Shown one piece after another: positions 28,001 through 37,054 of a stretch of DNA of 64,000 nt. Location of the stretch: positions 248,001 through 312,000 of the forward strand of contig NZ_DRFV01000008.1 in NCBI RefSeq assembly GCF_011050365.1, read 5' to 3'. The DNA is from Pseudohongiella sp. (GTDB lineage: Bacteria > Pseudomonadota > Gammaproteobacteria > Pseudomonadales > Pseudohongiellaceae). Position 1 is the stretch's first letter; the number at the start of each line of letters is the position of its first letter. The notes under the pieces were generated by a model. That model was not told the origin of the DNA. It made no database searches and saw only the letters and a program-made list of their open reading frames with translations. A program made the position numbers and the translations under genes.

Positions 28001-29664
28001 TCCAGCGACATCACCACTTCTTCGCGGATGGAGTCGATGGCCGGGTTGGTGACCTGGGCAAACAATTGCTTGAAATAGTCATAGATCATGCGCGGCTTGT
28101 CAGACAGACAGGCCAGCGCCGAGTCGTTACCCATGGAACCCAGCGGGTCACGAGCCTCGGTGATCATGGGCAGCAGCATGAACTGCATGGTCTCGGTGGT
28201 GTAACCGAAGGCCTGCATGCGTGCCAGCACGTTATCGGAGTCCAGTGAGTGCTCTTCGTTGCCGTCAGACAGCTTGTCCAGGGTGACGCGCTGGTTATTC
28301 AGCCATTCACCGTAAGGGCGCTTGGCGGCAATGCTGTGCTTGAGCTCTTCATCGGGAATCAGCCGGCCTTGCTCAAAGTCGAGCAGGAACATGCGGCCCG
28401 GCTTCAAACGGCCCTTTTCCTTGACGTTGGCGGGATCAACTTTGACCACCCCCACTTCCGAGGCCATGATCACCTTGTCATCATGGGTCACGTAATATCG
28501 GCTGGGGCGCAGGCCGTTGCGGTCGAGCACGGCGCCGATGTACTGGCCATCAGAGAACACGATGGACGCGGGACCGTCCCATGGCTCCATCAGCGCGGAA
28601 TGGAACTCATAGAAGTCCTTTTTGTCCTGCGTCATGTTGACGTCGGACTGCCAGGCTTCCGGGATCATCATCATCACGGCCTCCTGCAGGGAGCGACCGG
28701 ACAGCAGCATGAACTCGAGAACGGCGTCAAATGAGCCTGAGTCCGAGCAATCAGAGTCGATGATGGGGAACAGGTCTTTCAGCTTGTCATCAAACAGGTC
28801 AGTGTTCAGCGTACCTTCACGCGCCACCATCTGGTTGACGTTGCCGCGCAAGGTGTTGATCTCGCCGTTGTGGCTCATGAAACGGTTGGGCTGAGCGCGG
28901 TCCCACGACGGGAAGGTGTTGGTGCTGAAGCGCGAGTGCACCATGGCCATGTGAGTTTCACAGGCCGGGTTGGTCAGGTCCTTGTAGAACGGGAACAACT
29001 GACCGGGCGTCAGCATGCCTTTATAGACAATGACTTTGGTGGACAGGCTGCAGGCGTAGACCATCTTGGCTTCGCTCAGCGACTTGTCGCCGCGCAGCTT
29101 GTGGGTGAAGCGCTTGCGGATAATGTACAGCTTGCGCTCGAAGGCTTCCTTGTCCAGGCCGTCAGCGGCACCTATAAACAGTTGCTCGATCTGCGGCTGT
29201 GCCATTCGGGCTGCCGGGCCGACATCGGCTCCGTCAGCGTCAACCGGCACTTCGCGCCAGCCCAGCAAGGTCTGGCCTTCTTCAGCAATAATCTGGTTGA
29301 TCGCGTCGCGGCAGAACTCACGCTCTTTGCTGATCTGTGGCAGAAAGATGTTGCCGACTGCGTACTGGCCGGCTGCGGGCAGCTCGGTGCCCAGCTCGTT
29401 TTTGGTGACGTCAGCAAAAAAGGAATGCGGCAACGCCATCAGGATACCGGCACCATCCCCGGTGTTGGCTTCAAAACCACAACCGCCGCGGTGATCCATG
29501 CGCGAGTTCAGGTGATAGGCGTCCAGCATGATCTGGTGACTGGGGCGACCTTTGATGTCTGCCACAAAGCCTACGCCGCAGGAGTCTTTTTCACTCGCCG
29601 GGTCGTAAAGTCCGGTTTGTTCCGGGAAGCCAAACTTGTAGGGGTATTGGGCTTGATCAGTCAT
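25096..29664 (-). CDS. gltB: glutamate synthase large subunit GltB
   Basis: This 1522-residue alpha subunit makes two glutamates from glutamine and 2-oxoglutarate. The N-terminal glutaminase domain has its nucleophile Cys in [11 protein letters not shown] after a short propeptide-like leader of about 28 residues. The central and FMN-binding domains follow, with [20 protein letters not shown] and [21 protein letters not shown]. The 3Fe-4S ligands are in [15 protein letters not shown] (C-x5-C-x4-C). A C-terminal GXGXG beta-helix domain ends the protein. It is the first gene of gltBD and shows all expected catalytic regions, so it is the working GOGAT of the cell. Confidence 0.98.
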   Translation of the reverse strand: MTDQAQYPYKFGFPEQTGLYDPASEKDSCGVGFVADIKGRPSHQIMLDAYHLNSRMDHRGGCGFEANTGDGAGILMALPHSFFADVTKNELGTELPAAGQYAVGNIFLPQISKEREFCRDAINQIIAEEGQTLLGWREVPVDADGADVGPAARMAQPQIEQLFIGAADGLDKEAFERKLYIIRKRFTHKLRGDKSLSEAKMVYACSLSTKVIVYKGMLTPGQLFPFYKDLTNPACETHMAMVHSRFSTNTFPSWDRAQPNRFMSHNGEINTLRGNVNQMVAREGTLNTDLFDDKLKDLFPIIDSDCSDSGSFDAVLEFMLLSGRSLQEAVMMMIPEAWQSDVNMTQDKKDFYEFHSALMEPWDGPASIVFSDGQYIGAVLDRNGLRPSRYYVTHDDKVIMASEVGVVKVDPANVKEKGRLKPGRMFLLDFEQGRLIPDEELKHSIAAKRPYGEWLNNQRVTLDKLSDGNEEHSLDSDNVLARMQAFGYTTETMQFMLLPMITEARDPLGSMGNDSALACLSDKPRMIYDYFKQLFAQVTNPAIDSIREEVVMSLECFIGPEGNLLETSEEQAHRLSLKHPILSNKQLQTIANMDYNGLRTKVIDITFDVHADTGFQDSLSRICSEASQAIADGYAFIVLSDRKIGKNRAAISALIACGAVHHHLIKTHERTRIGLIVETGEAREVHHFCLLTGYGADAVNPYLAFEAVWQAQLDGLLGTDYNTEDKVVYAYKKAVAKGMLKVMAKMGISTLHSYKGAQIFEAVGLADDIVNRCFVGTASRVQGVNFATLIEETQRRHRLGFPEKDENRIPVLNNPGDIHWRNGGDSHMWDPSAIFNLQNAARTNSPDAYKVFAKYTNEQTTRACTLRGLLDFRKDTAAIALDEVESAKDIVKRFATGAMSFGSISEESHEALAVAMNRLGGKSNTGEGGEDPIRFQPMANGDSKRSAIKQVASGRFGVTIWYLSNADEIQIKISQGAKPGEGGELPGGKVDEQIARIRHSTPGVGLISPPPHHDIYSIEDMAQLIHDLKNANRQARISVKLVSEIGVGTVAAGVTKAKTDHLVIAGHDGGTGASPLTSIKHAGLPWELGVAETHQTLVMNNLRSRVVLQTDGQLKTGRDVAIAALLGAEEFGFATAPLVTLGCIMMRKCHLNTCPVGIATQDPALRKKFKGQPEHVVNYLFMVAEELREIMAKLGIRTLNEMVGRVDLLESNIAINHWKAKGLDLSKILAPAKAVFPNTGTYQTIAQDHGLDKALDNQLIELAAPALEKGEKVNIELPVININRVVGTMLSNEVAKRWGEQMLPDDTINIKLHGSAGQSLGAWLAKGISITVEGDCNDFVGKGLSGGRIVVYPPKNSTFKAEDNIIAGNVNLYGATGGEAYFRGIAAERFAVRNSGASAVVEGIGDHGCEYMTGGRVVILGKTGRNFGAGMSGGVAYVWDQDESFARQCNTESYELEGVTDAADLDELKTLISNHLQYTGSAVAQQILDNWDQAIKQFVKVMPSDYKRVLAEMAAKEQAVAV

Positions 29665-29850
29665 AAGTCGCTAAGTCTCGTTAATTCGTTATAGTGTTTC
29701 CGCTTCGGCTATCGTTAACGTTCCTGGCCGACACGATCGATCTTCAAGCGTTGCAAGCAGGGAGATGCGTGGATTTAGGGTTTTTGATTTGACGCGGCTC
29801 GATGACGCTGCCTGCACCCCGGACTGCGTGTCCGGCATGGTCCGGACGGT

Positions 29851-29877
29851 CGTAAAACCACAGTACGCTGTTTTACG
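29851..29877. repeat. 8-bp inverted repeat upstream of gltB
   Basis: CGTAAAAC (29851-29858) and GTTTTACG (29870-29877) are perfect reverse complements with 11 bases between. It sits about 190-210 bases before the gltB start. It could be an operator for a regulator of gltBD or chance; there is no other evidence. Confidence 0.3.
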
Positions 29878-30010
29878 GGGGCTGGACACAATACCACCGA
29901 ACGAAAATATGTCAAGCTGTGACGATCCCGGCATGAGGCGTATCTTGGCTTGATAAATGTTCATGTCTGGATTAACCTTCTCGTCCTGTATGCCCCCTGA
30001 ATCCCTAGGC

Positions 30011-30042
30011 TTGACAAGCATTTTAAGGGGTACTGGTACACT
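30011..30042 (+). promoter_or_regulatory. candidate promoter for the cytochrome b gene
   Basis: TTGACA at 30011-30016 is a consensus -35. TGGTACACT at 30034-30042 is an extended -10 (TGn plus TACACT). The spacer is 20 bases, longer than ideal, but the extended -10 partly compensates. The GTG start of the gene lies 165 bases downstream. Confidence 0.4.
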
Positions 30043-30207
30043 TGCTTAATGCCAGTGGCGGCGGCCGGCGTCAGTGTGGTTTCTGAGAGGCCGCCCGGAA
30101 AGCGTCAAGCAGGCGTGGTGAATCTGATTTCGCTGCGTGCGTGGTAGGTCACATGGTGTCTGGAAAGCGCCTTAAAAAACAATATCTTACAGATGAGGGG
30201 AATTCGC

Positions 30208-30963
30208 GTGGAAATCGTACGTTATAAACGGGATGTATGGGGTGATGAGGTAATTCTGGGTGTGTCCTGGGATTTGCTTTGGGTAGTTGCCGTCGCAATT
30301 CTGGTGCTGCTGGCCGCGCATGCCATTTTTATGGCTGCATTGGCCAAGAAAAAAGCCAAACCTTCGCCTGCAGGTAAAAAAGTAAGCCGACACGATGCCA
30401 TCGACCGCGCGTTTCACTGGATCATGGCTGGCTCTGTGCTCGTGCTTATCGCCACCGGTGTCATGCCTATCATCGGCATTCGCTTCGCGTGGCTCGATAT
30501 CCACTGGATCGCAGGTCTGCTGCTGACCTTTGTAGTGGTTTTTCACATTATTCGTGCGTCATTCTGGCAGGACTTCAAGTCCATGATCATGACACCGGCG
30601 GATTTCGCCGAGCCGTTTGATGAAACCCGCAAACCGGGCAAATACTCTTTTGAGCAGAAAGGCATGCACTGGGCAATGACCGTGCTGGTGCTGCTGGTTA
30701 TTGTCACCGGCGTCATTCTGTTTTTGAATATCCGCACCCCGTTCTGGGAACGTCCGTCAGTGGCGGATGAGGCGCAACTGGGCCTGATGTTCCTGCTGCA
30801 CGGCCTGGCAACCCTGGCGCTGGTGGCATTTACCGCCATCCACATCTACTTTGCGGTGCGCCCCGAGAAGATCTTTTACACGCGCTCCATGGTCAAAGGC
30901 TGGATCTCGGAAGATGAAATGCGTGCCAATCACGATACAAACAAATGGAAGGTGAAAGATTGA
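30208..30963 (+). CDS. formate-dehydrogenase-gamma-type cytochrome b, orphan
   Basis: This 251-residue integral membrane di-haem cytochrome b resembles the gamma subunit of formate dehydrogenases (FdnI/FdoI). About five hydrophobic helices are visible. Candidate haem His are in DRAFHWIMAG, VVVFHIIRA and AIHIYFAV, and GMHWAMTVLVLLVIVTGVILF is typical of the family. The start is probably GTG at 30208 with GAGGGG upstream; the ATG at 30193 lacks a ribosome site. No formate dehydrogenase alpha or beta gene is present, so the electron partner is unknown. Its stop overlaps the next gene's TTG start by 4 bases, implying coupled translation of a small partner. Confidence 0.82.
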   Translation: MEIVRYKRDVWGDEVILGVSWDLLWVVAVAILVLLAAHAIFMAALAKKKAKPSPAGKKVSRHDAIDRAFHWIMAGSVLVLIATGVMPIIGIRFAWLDIHWIAGLLLTFVVVFHIIRASFWQDFKSMIMTPADFAEPFDETRKPGKYSFEQKGMHWAMTVLVLLVIVTGVILFLNIRTPFWERPSVADEAQLGLMFLLHGLATLALVAFTAIHIYFAVRPEKIFYTRSMVKGWISEDEMRANHDTNKWKVKD

Positions 30964-31379
30964 CCGACGTTAAGAACCTGGAAAAAGATATTGAGGTAGT
31001 TGAGTCTGGCTACGAGTTCCTGCTGGCGTACGCCGCTCAGGGGCGTCCGCCGCATGACGAGGCGAGTTATCCGACGCCTCATGCCAGACCGACACTGGAA
31101 GATATGCTGGCCTCCATGCAAAACGTCCTGGCTGCCCTGGGCGAGACTCAGCATGAATACGAGCTGGTGATCGCTGAGGACCTGCGCAAGGCCAGTGCCA
31201 CCCTTCGTTTTGTGCTGGCGCAGCCTCTGATGAGCTCGGAGTTGGTGGATAATCTGAACGCGTCGATTCACCTGCGCGCCGTGCTCACTGACTTCTTCCT
31301 GTACAGTGAGATTTTTAAGCCCGCTGCGGCAGAGGCCAAACCAGCGGCAGAGAGCGAGCCGCTATTCAGGAAGGCGTAA
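30960..31379 (+). CDS. small protein coupled to the orphan cytochrome b, unknown function
   Basis: This 139-residue soluble protein is mainly helical, has no cofactor motif I can recognise, and is acidic overall with an Ala/Glu-rich tail (FKPAAAEAKPAAESEP). I prefer the TTG at 30960 as start because it lies in a TTGA overlap with the cytochrome stop and GAAGGTG is close upstream. The in-frame ATG at 30945 has no ribosome site. The overlap strongly suggests that it works with the cytochrome b, perhaps as a docking or assembly subunit. An intrinsic terminator follows 50 bases later, closing the operon. Confidence 0.65.
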   Translation: MTDVKNLEKDIEVVESGYEFLLAYAAQGRPPHDEASYPTPHARPTLEDMLASMQNVLAALGETQHEYELVIAEDLRKASATLRFVLAQPLMSSELVDNLNASIHLRAVLTDFFLYSEIFKPAAAEAKPAAESEPLFRKA

Positions 31380-31425
31380 GCAGGCGCACACCGTCGGTCC
31401 CGGATCTGGTCCGGGCCTGATCAGG

Positions 31426-31457
31426 AAAAAGCCACCTTATACAGGTGGCTTTTTTTT
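31426..31457. terminator. bidirectional intrinsic terminator
   Basis: GCCACCT (31431-31437) pairs with AGGTGGC (31443-31449) around a 5-base loop, followed by eight T (31450-31457). Five A precede the stem, so the reverse strand also has a U-tract. It ends the cytochrome b operon and can also serve the small reverse-strand gene at 31506. Confidence 0.9.
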
Positions 31458-31505
31458 GCCCGGGTTATCGCTTCTGGTCCCGGTTAGCCCGGGCGTACGC
31501 ACTAC

Positions 31506-31658
31506 TTAAGGGTTGATCATGGTGATGACGATGCCTGTAGCCAGGGTCAGTGTGAGCAGAAACATGAACACCCGAAAGCCTTTTCCGCGCTTGTTCCCCC
31601 AGTTGTAGCCCTCATCTTCAATAAAAATGGGATTGCTGCTGCGTTTGAATAATCTCAT
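31506..31658 (-). CDS. 50-residue single-pass membrane protein
   Basis: The reverse strand encodes a 50-residue product starting MRLFKRSSNPIFIEDEGYNW at the ATG at 31658. GAGG lies seven bases upstream. A second ATG two codons earlier (31664) is less well placed. The N-terminal half is basic and charged, and a single hydrophobic helix (VFMFLLTLTLATGIVITMI) ends the protein. An N-in single-pass inner-membrane topology is expected. No family is recognised. It stands alone between two other transcription units and next to the terminator. Confidence 0.6.
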   Translation of the reverse strand: MRLFKRSSNPIFIEDEGYNWGNKRGKGFRVFMFLLTLTLATGIVITMINP

Positions 31659-32082
31659 TGGCATACCTCGTGTCTACTGCTAACTGCTGACTGAGTGAAT
31701 TGGGGGCATAGTTCTGCCGTCAGTCATTCAGACAACAAACAGAGCAAAAGATTTGCTGTCAATTATGGCAATGTGATGGACAAATATGGCTGATCGCCAC
31801 AATAGTGCCGTAATGTGACAAAGTTAAACGTGCTGCCATTGTGCGTACTGCGGGCTAGTGGCTTGAATTCAAACTGATATACGCCGCACAATTATAAAGC
31901 AAGGTGGCAGATCTTCATGCCGGCTCGTTCTTGCTGTGCGTCGTGCCCCGCACGTCATTGTTTCACGTTTGTTACATTGCGCCAGACCCATGACCAGGAC
32001 ATTGTCGGCGAACTGTCATAAAAGTGTTGTAGACTGCGGGGTCAGCGATATCAACATGACTGCTAAAAAAAAGGATACACTG
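31659..32082. other. 424-base intergenic region before the phosphodiesterase gene
   Basis: No gene or RNA is recognised. The phosphodiesterase frame stays open upstream to 31936, but that stretch lacks a ribosome site and a signal-peptide-like start, so I treat it as untranslated. A TTATAA box near 31890 could be a -10 element; I see no clear -35. Confidence 0.5.
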
Positions 32083-33144
32083 ATGGCAACTGCAGCAATC
32101 AAGCGATTTCTGAGCGGAGTCCTGGTCATGGGTCTGGTAGTGGGGAATGTGGTGCCGATCGAGCCTGCCTATGCCCAGCGCGATGCCGCTGGCAAGATTG
32201 TGGTCGCGCACCGCGGCGCCAGTGGTTACCTGCCCGAACACACGCTGCCAGCTGTGGCCATGGCTTATGCCATGGGCGCCGATTTCATGGAACAGGATGT
32301 GGTGATGACACGCGATGATCAGCTCATCGTCTGGCATGACCTGACGCTGGACCGTAATACTGACGTGCGCCACCAGTTTCCTGGCCGTGCGCGCGATGAC
32401 GGTCGGCACTACGTGGTCGATTTTGATCTGGCCGAGCTGCGTCAGCTCAGGGTTACCGAAGGCTACCGGGTGGACGAGAGCGGCGTCGAGCGACAGATCT
32501 ACCCGCAGCGTTTCCCGCTCTGGCAGGGCAGCTTCCAGATCCATACCTTTGCCGAGCAACTGGAAATGGTGCAGGGCATGAACCTCGCTTCAGGCCAGGA
32601 CATCGGCATCTATCCCGAGATCAAGTCACCTGCGTTTCATCACGACAACGGCAAAGACCTGAGCACCGCCATCATCCGTGAACTGAAGCGCTTCGGCTAC
32701 ACCAGCAAAGACAGCAATGTGTTTGTGCAGACCTTTGAATTCGACGAATTGAAACGCGTTCATGAAGAAGTGCTGCCAGCGCTGGGCGTGGAGCTGAAGC
32801 TGGTGCAGCTAATGGGTGACGACGAGGTCTACCAATGGATGCTCAGCGCCGGCGGGATGCGCGATCTTGCGCAGTACGCTGACGGCGTGGGACCGGAAAA
32901 AGGCATGATCATCAGCCCGGAGTCTACCCGCAGCGGCCTGATTATCAGTTCGCTGGTCAGTGACGCCCACCAGGCTGGCATGCAAGTGCATCCATACACG
33001 TTCCGGCAGGACGAAGGGCAGATTCCGGCCTACGCGGACGATTTTGACCACATGCTGGAACTGTTCTATTTTGAAGCCAATGTTGACGGGGTGTTTACCG
33101 ACTTCCCGGACCGCGCCGTCGACTTTTTGCGCGAATACGACTGA
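32083..33144 (+). CDS. glpQ: exported glycerophosphodiester phosphodiesterase
   Basis: This 353-residue GlpQ-type enzyme cleaves glycerophosphodiesters to glycerol-3-phosphate and an alcohol. A signal peptide (MATAAIKRFLSGVLVMGLV..., ending AYA before QRDAAG) directs it to the periplasm. Catalytic blocks are VVAHRGASGYLPEHT (His, Arg and Glu), DFMEQDVVMTRDDQLIVWHD and IYPEIKSP. The C-terminal ANVDGVFTDFPDRA is also typical. The start at 32083 has AAAGGA seven bases upstream. It stands alone, 110 bases before the DEAD-box gene. No glpT is visible nearby. Confidence 0.93.
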   Translation: MATAAIKRFLSGVLVMGLVVGNVVPIEPAYAQRDAAGKIVVAHRGASGYLPEHTLPAVAMAYAMGADFMEQDVVMTRDDQLIVWHDLTLDRNTDVRHQFPGRARDDGRHYVVDFDLAELRQLRVTEGYRVDESGVERQIYPQRFPLWQGSFQIHTFAEQLEMVQGMNLASGQDIGIYPEIKSPAFHHDNGKDLSTAIIRELKRFGYTSKDSNVFVQTFEFDELKRVHEEVLPALGVELKLVQLMGDDEVYQWMLSAGGMRDLAQYADGVGPEKGMIISPESTRSGLIISSLVSDAHQAGMQVHPYTFRQDEGQIPAYADDFDHMLELFYFEANVDGVFTDFPDRAVDFLREYD

Positions 33145-33206
33145 CAGCGCGGGCAGTGCGGGATTCGTGCCGGGGTTAACGGCTATACGTCAGAGCGCTT
33201 CTGGCG

Positions 33207-33212
33207 TATAAT
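33207..33212 (+). promoter_or_regulatory. candidate -10 element for the DEAD-box helicase gene
   Basis: A perfect TATAAT lies 43 bases before the ATG at 33255. No convincing -35 is seen at the right distance; the best candidate is the weak CTATAC at 33183-33188. The short leader is AT- and pyrimidine-rich. Confidence 0.4.
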
Positions 33213-33254
33213 CGCCGCCCTTTTATTGAATTCCCCGCGCCTGCAGGCACCATT

Positions 33255-35552
33255 ATGTCGACGACACCCGTTCAGGATCTCAGCTTCGCTGAGCTTGATC
33301 TTCCCGCTTTTCTGTTAGAAACACTCAACAAAGTGGGTTACGAAAAACCCTCGCCTATCCAACAGGCGACCATCCCCGCCCTGCTGCAAGGCAACGACAT
33401 TGTGGGCATGGCGCAAACCGGTACCGGTAAAACGGCGGCCTTCGCCCTGCCTGTGCTGGCGCATATTGATGTCACCAATCCCAAAACCCAGGCTCTGGTG
33501 CTGTGCCCCACGCGAGAACTGGCGATCCAGGTGGCGGAAGCATTCCAGACCTACGCTCAGGGTATGCGAGGGTTTCACGTGTTGCCGGTATACGGCGGCC
33601 AGGAGATGGGCCGCCAGTTGCAGGCCTTGCGTCGCGGTGTTCATGTTGTGGTGGCCACGCCCGGCCGTCTGCTGGATCACCTGAACCGCAAATCGCTGGA
33701 TCTGGGCGACATCAAGACACTGGTGCTGGATGAAGCCGATGAAATGCTGCGCATGGGTTTTATTGATGACGTGGAACTGATTCTGCAGAAAACACCGTCG
33801 ACCCGTCAGGTCGCGCTGTTCTCTGCCACCATGCCACCGGTAATTCGGCGCGTTGCGGAGAAATATTTGCGCAGCCCGATCGAAGTCAGCATCAAGACCG
33901 CGACCAGCACCAATGCCAATATTGAGCAGTTTTACTGGTTGGTGCAGGGCACCAACAAGCTCGACGCGCTGACACGCATGCTGGAAGTGGAAGAGTTCGA
34001 TGGCATGATTATTTTTGTGCGCACCAAGAACAGCACTCAGGAGCTGGCGGACAAACTCAATGCACGTGGTTTCTCTGCCGCGGCGTTGAATGGCGACATG
34101 AATCAGCAGCTTCGAACACGCACGGTAGAGCAGTTGAAGAACGGTCAGTTGGATATTGTTGTTGCCACTGACGTTGCCGCCCGTGGGCTGGACGTAGAGC
34201 GTATCAGCCATGTGATGAACTACGATATCCCCTACGACAACGAGACCTACGTACATCGTATTGGTCGCACCGGTCGTGCCGGTCGCAGCGGCAAGGCAAT
34301 CCTGTTCGTTGCCCCGCGTGAGCAGCGCATGCTGCAATCCATTGAGCGCACCACGCGGAAAAAAGTGACGCGCATGGAACTGCCAACGCGCGGAGAGTTG
34401 ATTCTTCATCGCAGCCAACAGTTCAAGGACACCATTGCGGTGGCGCTGGAAAATGACAACCTGGATTTCTTCCGCGGTCTGATCACTGATCTGTGCAGCG
34501 AACATGATTGCAGTGTTGAGGACGCGGCTGCGGCCATGGCGTGGCTGTTACAGAAAGACCGCCCGCTGGAACCATCGTTTAAGGATGTTGGTGTTGCCAA
34601 GTCCGGTTATGGCAAGACCCCTGCCGTCAAAGCTGGCAAGTCAGCCAAAACCGCGAATAATACACCTGATGTTGATGCCTTTGTCGCCAGCGCCCGTGAT
34701 GCCGGCACCGCGTCTGCACCGGCCGACAAACCGGCCCGCAAGGTAAAAAGCAAACCGCCGATGCAGGATCTGTTTGGCGAGCTTAATGATAACGATTTTA
34801 CCGGTGATCCGGTGTCTGATCGCCCGGCCCGCAAACGCCGCGAAGCGCGTGAGTTCGATGACGGCGAAGACGTCGCTCTGGAGCGCTTCCGTATCAAGGT
34901 TGGTCACGAGCATGGTGTGACGCCGCGCGAGATTGTCGGCGCCGTTGCCAATGAAGGTGGCATTGAGGGTCGATATATCGGTCGTATTCAGATTTACGAC
35001 GATCATACTACTATCGATCTGCCTGCCGGCATGCCCGATGATGTATTTCAGATCCTTCAGCGTACGCGTGTGTGCAACCAGGCGCTGGACCTGGAGCGTA
35101 TGAGTGCGGCGGAGAGTGCTGCTGAAAAAGACACCCGCCCCGAACGTAAACGTCCGGCCTTCAATAAGGATCGACGTGACGCCGGTGGCAGTGATTTCAA
35201 AAAGCCTGCTTTCAGGAAAGAGGGCTTCAAGAAAGAAGTATTCAAGAAAGAGGGCTTCAAAAAAGGCCCATCCGCCGCAGGCGGGTTCAAAAAGGAAGGC
35301 TTCAAGTCAGAAGGGGCCAAGCCGGAAGGTTTCAGAAAAAACCGCCCGGACCGCTCCGATGGGCCACCGGCGGCTGCCGATCGGCCCATCCGACGTACCC
35401 GTGAAGATTTCAGTGAACCATCCTCGGCGCCAGCCGGGGCCGGTGACGATAAGCGTTTCACACCTAAACCCAAGGCGAAAAAACGCGGTGGCCCCAAAGT
35501 ACGTATGGACAAGGATAAGGGTAAGCGCCGAACGCCCAGTAAAAAGCCCTGA
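33255..35552 (+). CDS. deaD: DEAD-box ATP-dependent RNA helicase, DeaD/CsdA type
   Basis: This 765-residue RNA helicase probably remodels ribosome assembly intermediates or structured mRNA, especially in the cold. Core motifs are the Q-motif region, AQTGTGKT, PTRELAIQV, DEADEMLRMGF, SATMP and HRIGRTGRAGR (residues about 1-365). A DbpA-type RNA-binding domain lies near residues 545-615 (FRIKVGHEHGVTPREIVGAV). A basic, low-complexity C-terminal tail of about 130 residues has many FKKEGFKK-like repeats and ends in Lys/Arg. That tail is longer than in E. coli CsdA and likely adds RNA affinity. Its neighbours give no further hint. Confidence 0.94.
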   Translation: MSTTPVQDLSFAELDLPAFLLETLNKVGYEKPSPIQQATIPALLQGNDIVGMAQTGTGKTAAFALPVLAHIDVTNPKTQALVLCPTRELAIQVAEAFQTYAQGMRGFHVLPVYGGQEMGRQLQALRRGVHVVVATPGRLLDHLNRKSLDLGDIKTLVLDEADEMLRMGFIDDVELILQKTPSTRQVALFSATMPPVIRRVAEKYLRSPIEVSIKTATSTNANIEQFYWLVQGTNKLDALTRMLEVEEFDGMIIFVRTKNSTQELADKLNARGFSAAALNGDMNQQLRTRTVEQLKNGQLDIVVATDVAARGLDVERISHVMNYDIPYDNETYVHRIGRTGRAGRSGKAILFVAPREQRMLQSIERTTRKKVTRMELPTRGELILHRSQQFKDTIAVALENDNLDFFRGLITDLCSEHDCSVEDAAAAMAWLLQKDRPLEPSFKDVGVAKSGYGKTPAVKAGKSAKTANNTPDVDAFVASARDAGTASAPADKPARKVKSKPPMQDLFGELNDNDFTGDPVSDRPARKRREAREFDDGEDVALERFRIKVGHEHGVTPREIVGAVANEGGIEGRYIGRIQIYDDHTTIDLPAGMPDDVFQILQRTRVCNQALDLERMSAAESAAEKDTRPERKRPAFNKDRRDAGGSDFKKPAFRKEGFKKEVFKKEGFKKGPSAAGGFKKEGFKSEGAKPEGFRKNRPDRSDGPPAAADRPIRRTREDFSEPSSAPAGAGDDKRFTPKPKAKKRGGPKVRMDKDKGKRRTPSKKP

Positions 35553-35571
35553 TTGAGGGAGGACTCGGGCC

Positions 35572-36216
35572 ATGAGCCTGACACCAGCCAGCCTGATAGC
35601 GTTGTTCAGTGCCATGCTGGTACTGTCCGCTCTGCCCAGTATCAGTGTGCTGGCGGTAACCTCACGCGCACTTAGTGGTGGTTTCCGTCACGGCGCGGCG
35701 GTCAGTGCCGGTGTGGTGACCGGTGATATCATCTTCATCCTGATTGTCCTGTTCGGACTCGGTCTGCTGCTGGCGTCTGCCGGCAGTTGGGTCGACTACC
35801 TCAAATACGCAGCGGCGGCCTATCTGCTTTGGATGGCAGTGGCGCTCTGGCGCTCCCGTAACGTGACCGGCGCCGCGGGCGACACTGCGCTTCATCTTCG
35901 TCCGACATCACTTACATCCAGTTTTTTCAGCGGCCTGTTGCTGACGCTGGGTGATCAAAAGGCTGTGTTTTTCTACCTTGGTTTTTTTCCTGCCTTTGTC
36001 GACCTGAGTGTGCTCACTGTGCCTGACATATTGCTTATTGTGCTGATTACCGTCATTACCGTGGGTGGGGTCAAGTTGTGTTATGCCTGGCTGGTGAGTC
36101 GGGCGGGGCAGACACTGGCGCTAAGCTCTCGCGCCCGTCAACTGACACGCGCCCTGAATGTGCTGGCGGCGCTGATTCTGGTGCTGGCCGCAGCCATGGT
36201 CATTCTGCGATACTGA
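35572..36216 (+). CDS. LysE/RhtB family amino-acid exporter
   Basis: This 214-residue inner-membrane transporter has about six helices and the family start pattern, with ALPSISVLAVTSRALSGGFRHGAAVSAGVVTGD at residues about 21-53. LLLTLGDQKAVFFYLGFFP in the second half is also typical. Family members export lysine, threonine, homoserine or related compounds; the substrate cannot be told here. The gene starts 19 bases after the DEAD-box stop and is probably in the same transcript. The DUF2007 gene follows. Confidence 0.88.
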   Translation: MSLTPASLIALFSAMLVLSALPSISVLAVTSRALSGGFRHGAAVSAGVVTGDIIFILIVLFGLGLLLASAGSWVDYLKYAAAAYLLWMAVALWRSRNVTGAAGDTALHLRPTSLTSSFFSGLLLTLGDQKAVFFYLGFFPAFVDLSVLTVPDILLIVLITVITVGGVKLCYAWLVSRAGQTLALSSRARQLTRALNVLAALILVLAAAMVILRY

Positions 36217-36243
36217 GGCTTCAGGAATAACGTGGGAGACCTT

Positions 36244-36516
36244 GTGAAAATAGTCTATCGAGCCAACGACATCATCGAAGCGCATATCGTGGCCGGGATG
36301 CTGCGCGCCAATGACATTGATTCCCACGTGGGCGGACACTACCTGCAGGGTGCAGTCGGTGATTTGGCCATGGATGGCTTCGCCAATGTGCTGGTCAATG
36401 AAGATGACTATGAGGCTGCCGTCAACATTGTTCGTGACTACGACAACAGCGTTGCCACGCAGAGCGATGAGGCCGATACTGTCGCTGACGAACCGTACAA
36501 ACCCTGGCTCGCCTGA
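36244..36516 (+). CDS. DUF2007 family protein
   Basis: This short cytosolic protein (90 residues from GTG 36244, 94 from GTG 36232) has the pattern VYRANDIIEAHIVAGMLRANDI and a second half with VNEDDYEAAVNIVRDYD. DUF2007 proteins resemble PII-like or ferredoxin-like signalling folds, but their role is unknown. Both GTG codons have ribosome sites (GGGAG for 36244, AGGA for 36232). I chose 36244 because it places the conserved KIVYRA at the N-terminus. Confidence 0.78.
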   Translation: MKIVYRANDIIEAHIVAGMLRANDIDSHVGGHYLQGAVGDLAMDGFANVLVNEDDYEAAVNIVRDYDNSVATQSDEADTVADEPYKPWLA

Positions 36517-36557
36517 TTTCACCCGCAACAGGCATAACACACGGAGAGACCACCACC

Positions 36558-36968
36558 ATGATCAAGCGCATTGGCGACACCAACATCAGGGAATACCATC
36601 CGCTTAGCTGCCATTGTGGCGCTGTGCAGATGGAGATGCACTTGCCCGATGGCGTGGTTGATCCCAAGCGCTGTGACTGCTCTCTGTGTCGTCGGCGCGG
36701 CGCCATCATGGGTACCAGCAAGCTGGCGTGTATCCGGATATTAAAGGGCGAGGAAAAATTGGGCCTGTATCAGTTCAATACGCGGGTGGCAAAGCACTAC
36801 TTCTGCACCGTGTGTGGCATCTACACCCATCATCAGCGCCGTTCCAACCCGGCTGAATATGGTTACAACATCGCCTGCCTGGAAGGTGTGAATCCGTTTG
36901 AACTGGACGACGTCGTGGTCATGGATGGCATTAACCATCCATCTGACCGGAAGCCGGTGTCGGCATGA
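36558..36968 (+). CDS. GFA family zinc protein
   Basis: This 136-residue protein belongs to the family named after glutathione-dependent formaldehyde-activating enzyme (Gfa). Zinc ligands are the CxC in CHCG near residue 18, CDCSLC near residue 37 and CTVCG near residue 78. Members are often of unknown substrate; the original Gfa activity is disputed. A GGAGAG site precedes the ATG. It begins a run of redox and detoxification genes and is followed 86 bases later by an exported redoxin. Confidence 0.87.
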   Translation: MIKRIGDTNIREYHPLSCHCGAVQMEMHLPDGVVDPKRCDCSLCRRRGAIMGTSKLACIRILKGEEKLGLYQFNTRVAKHYFCTVCGIYTHHQRRSNPAEYGYNIACLEGVNPFELDDVVVMDGINHPSDRKPVSA

Positions 36969-37054
36969 GACAAAAACTGCTGGCATGGAGTCTTGTAAAA
37001 GGCGCCTGAAAAGCAGCAGATTCCGATAACTATCCAAGATCATAAGGACATTGT

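Larger units (their letters stand above)
29665..30207. other. 543-base divergent intergenic region between gltB and the cytochrome b gene
   Basis: No convincing gene is present. Short frames on either strand have no ribosome site and no family resemblance. The stretch should hold the promoters of gltBD (leftward) and the cytochrome gene (rightward), with an 8-bp inverted repeat at 29851-29877 and a promoter candidate at 30011-30042. Confidence 0.6.

Noticed and set aside
26383-28248. A 621-codon open frame on the plus strand inside gltB
   Set aside because: It is fully antisense to gltB, has no family pattern, and open antisense frames are common in GC-rich coding DNA.
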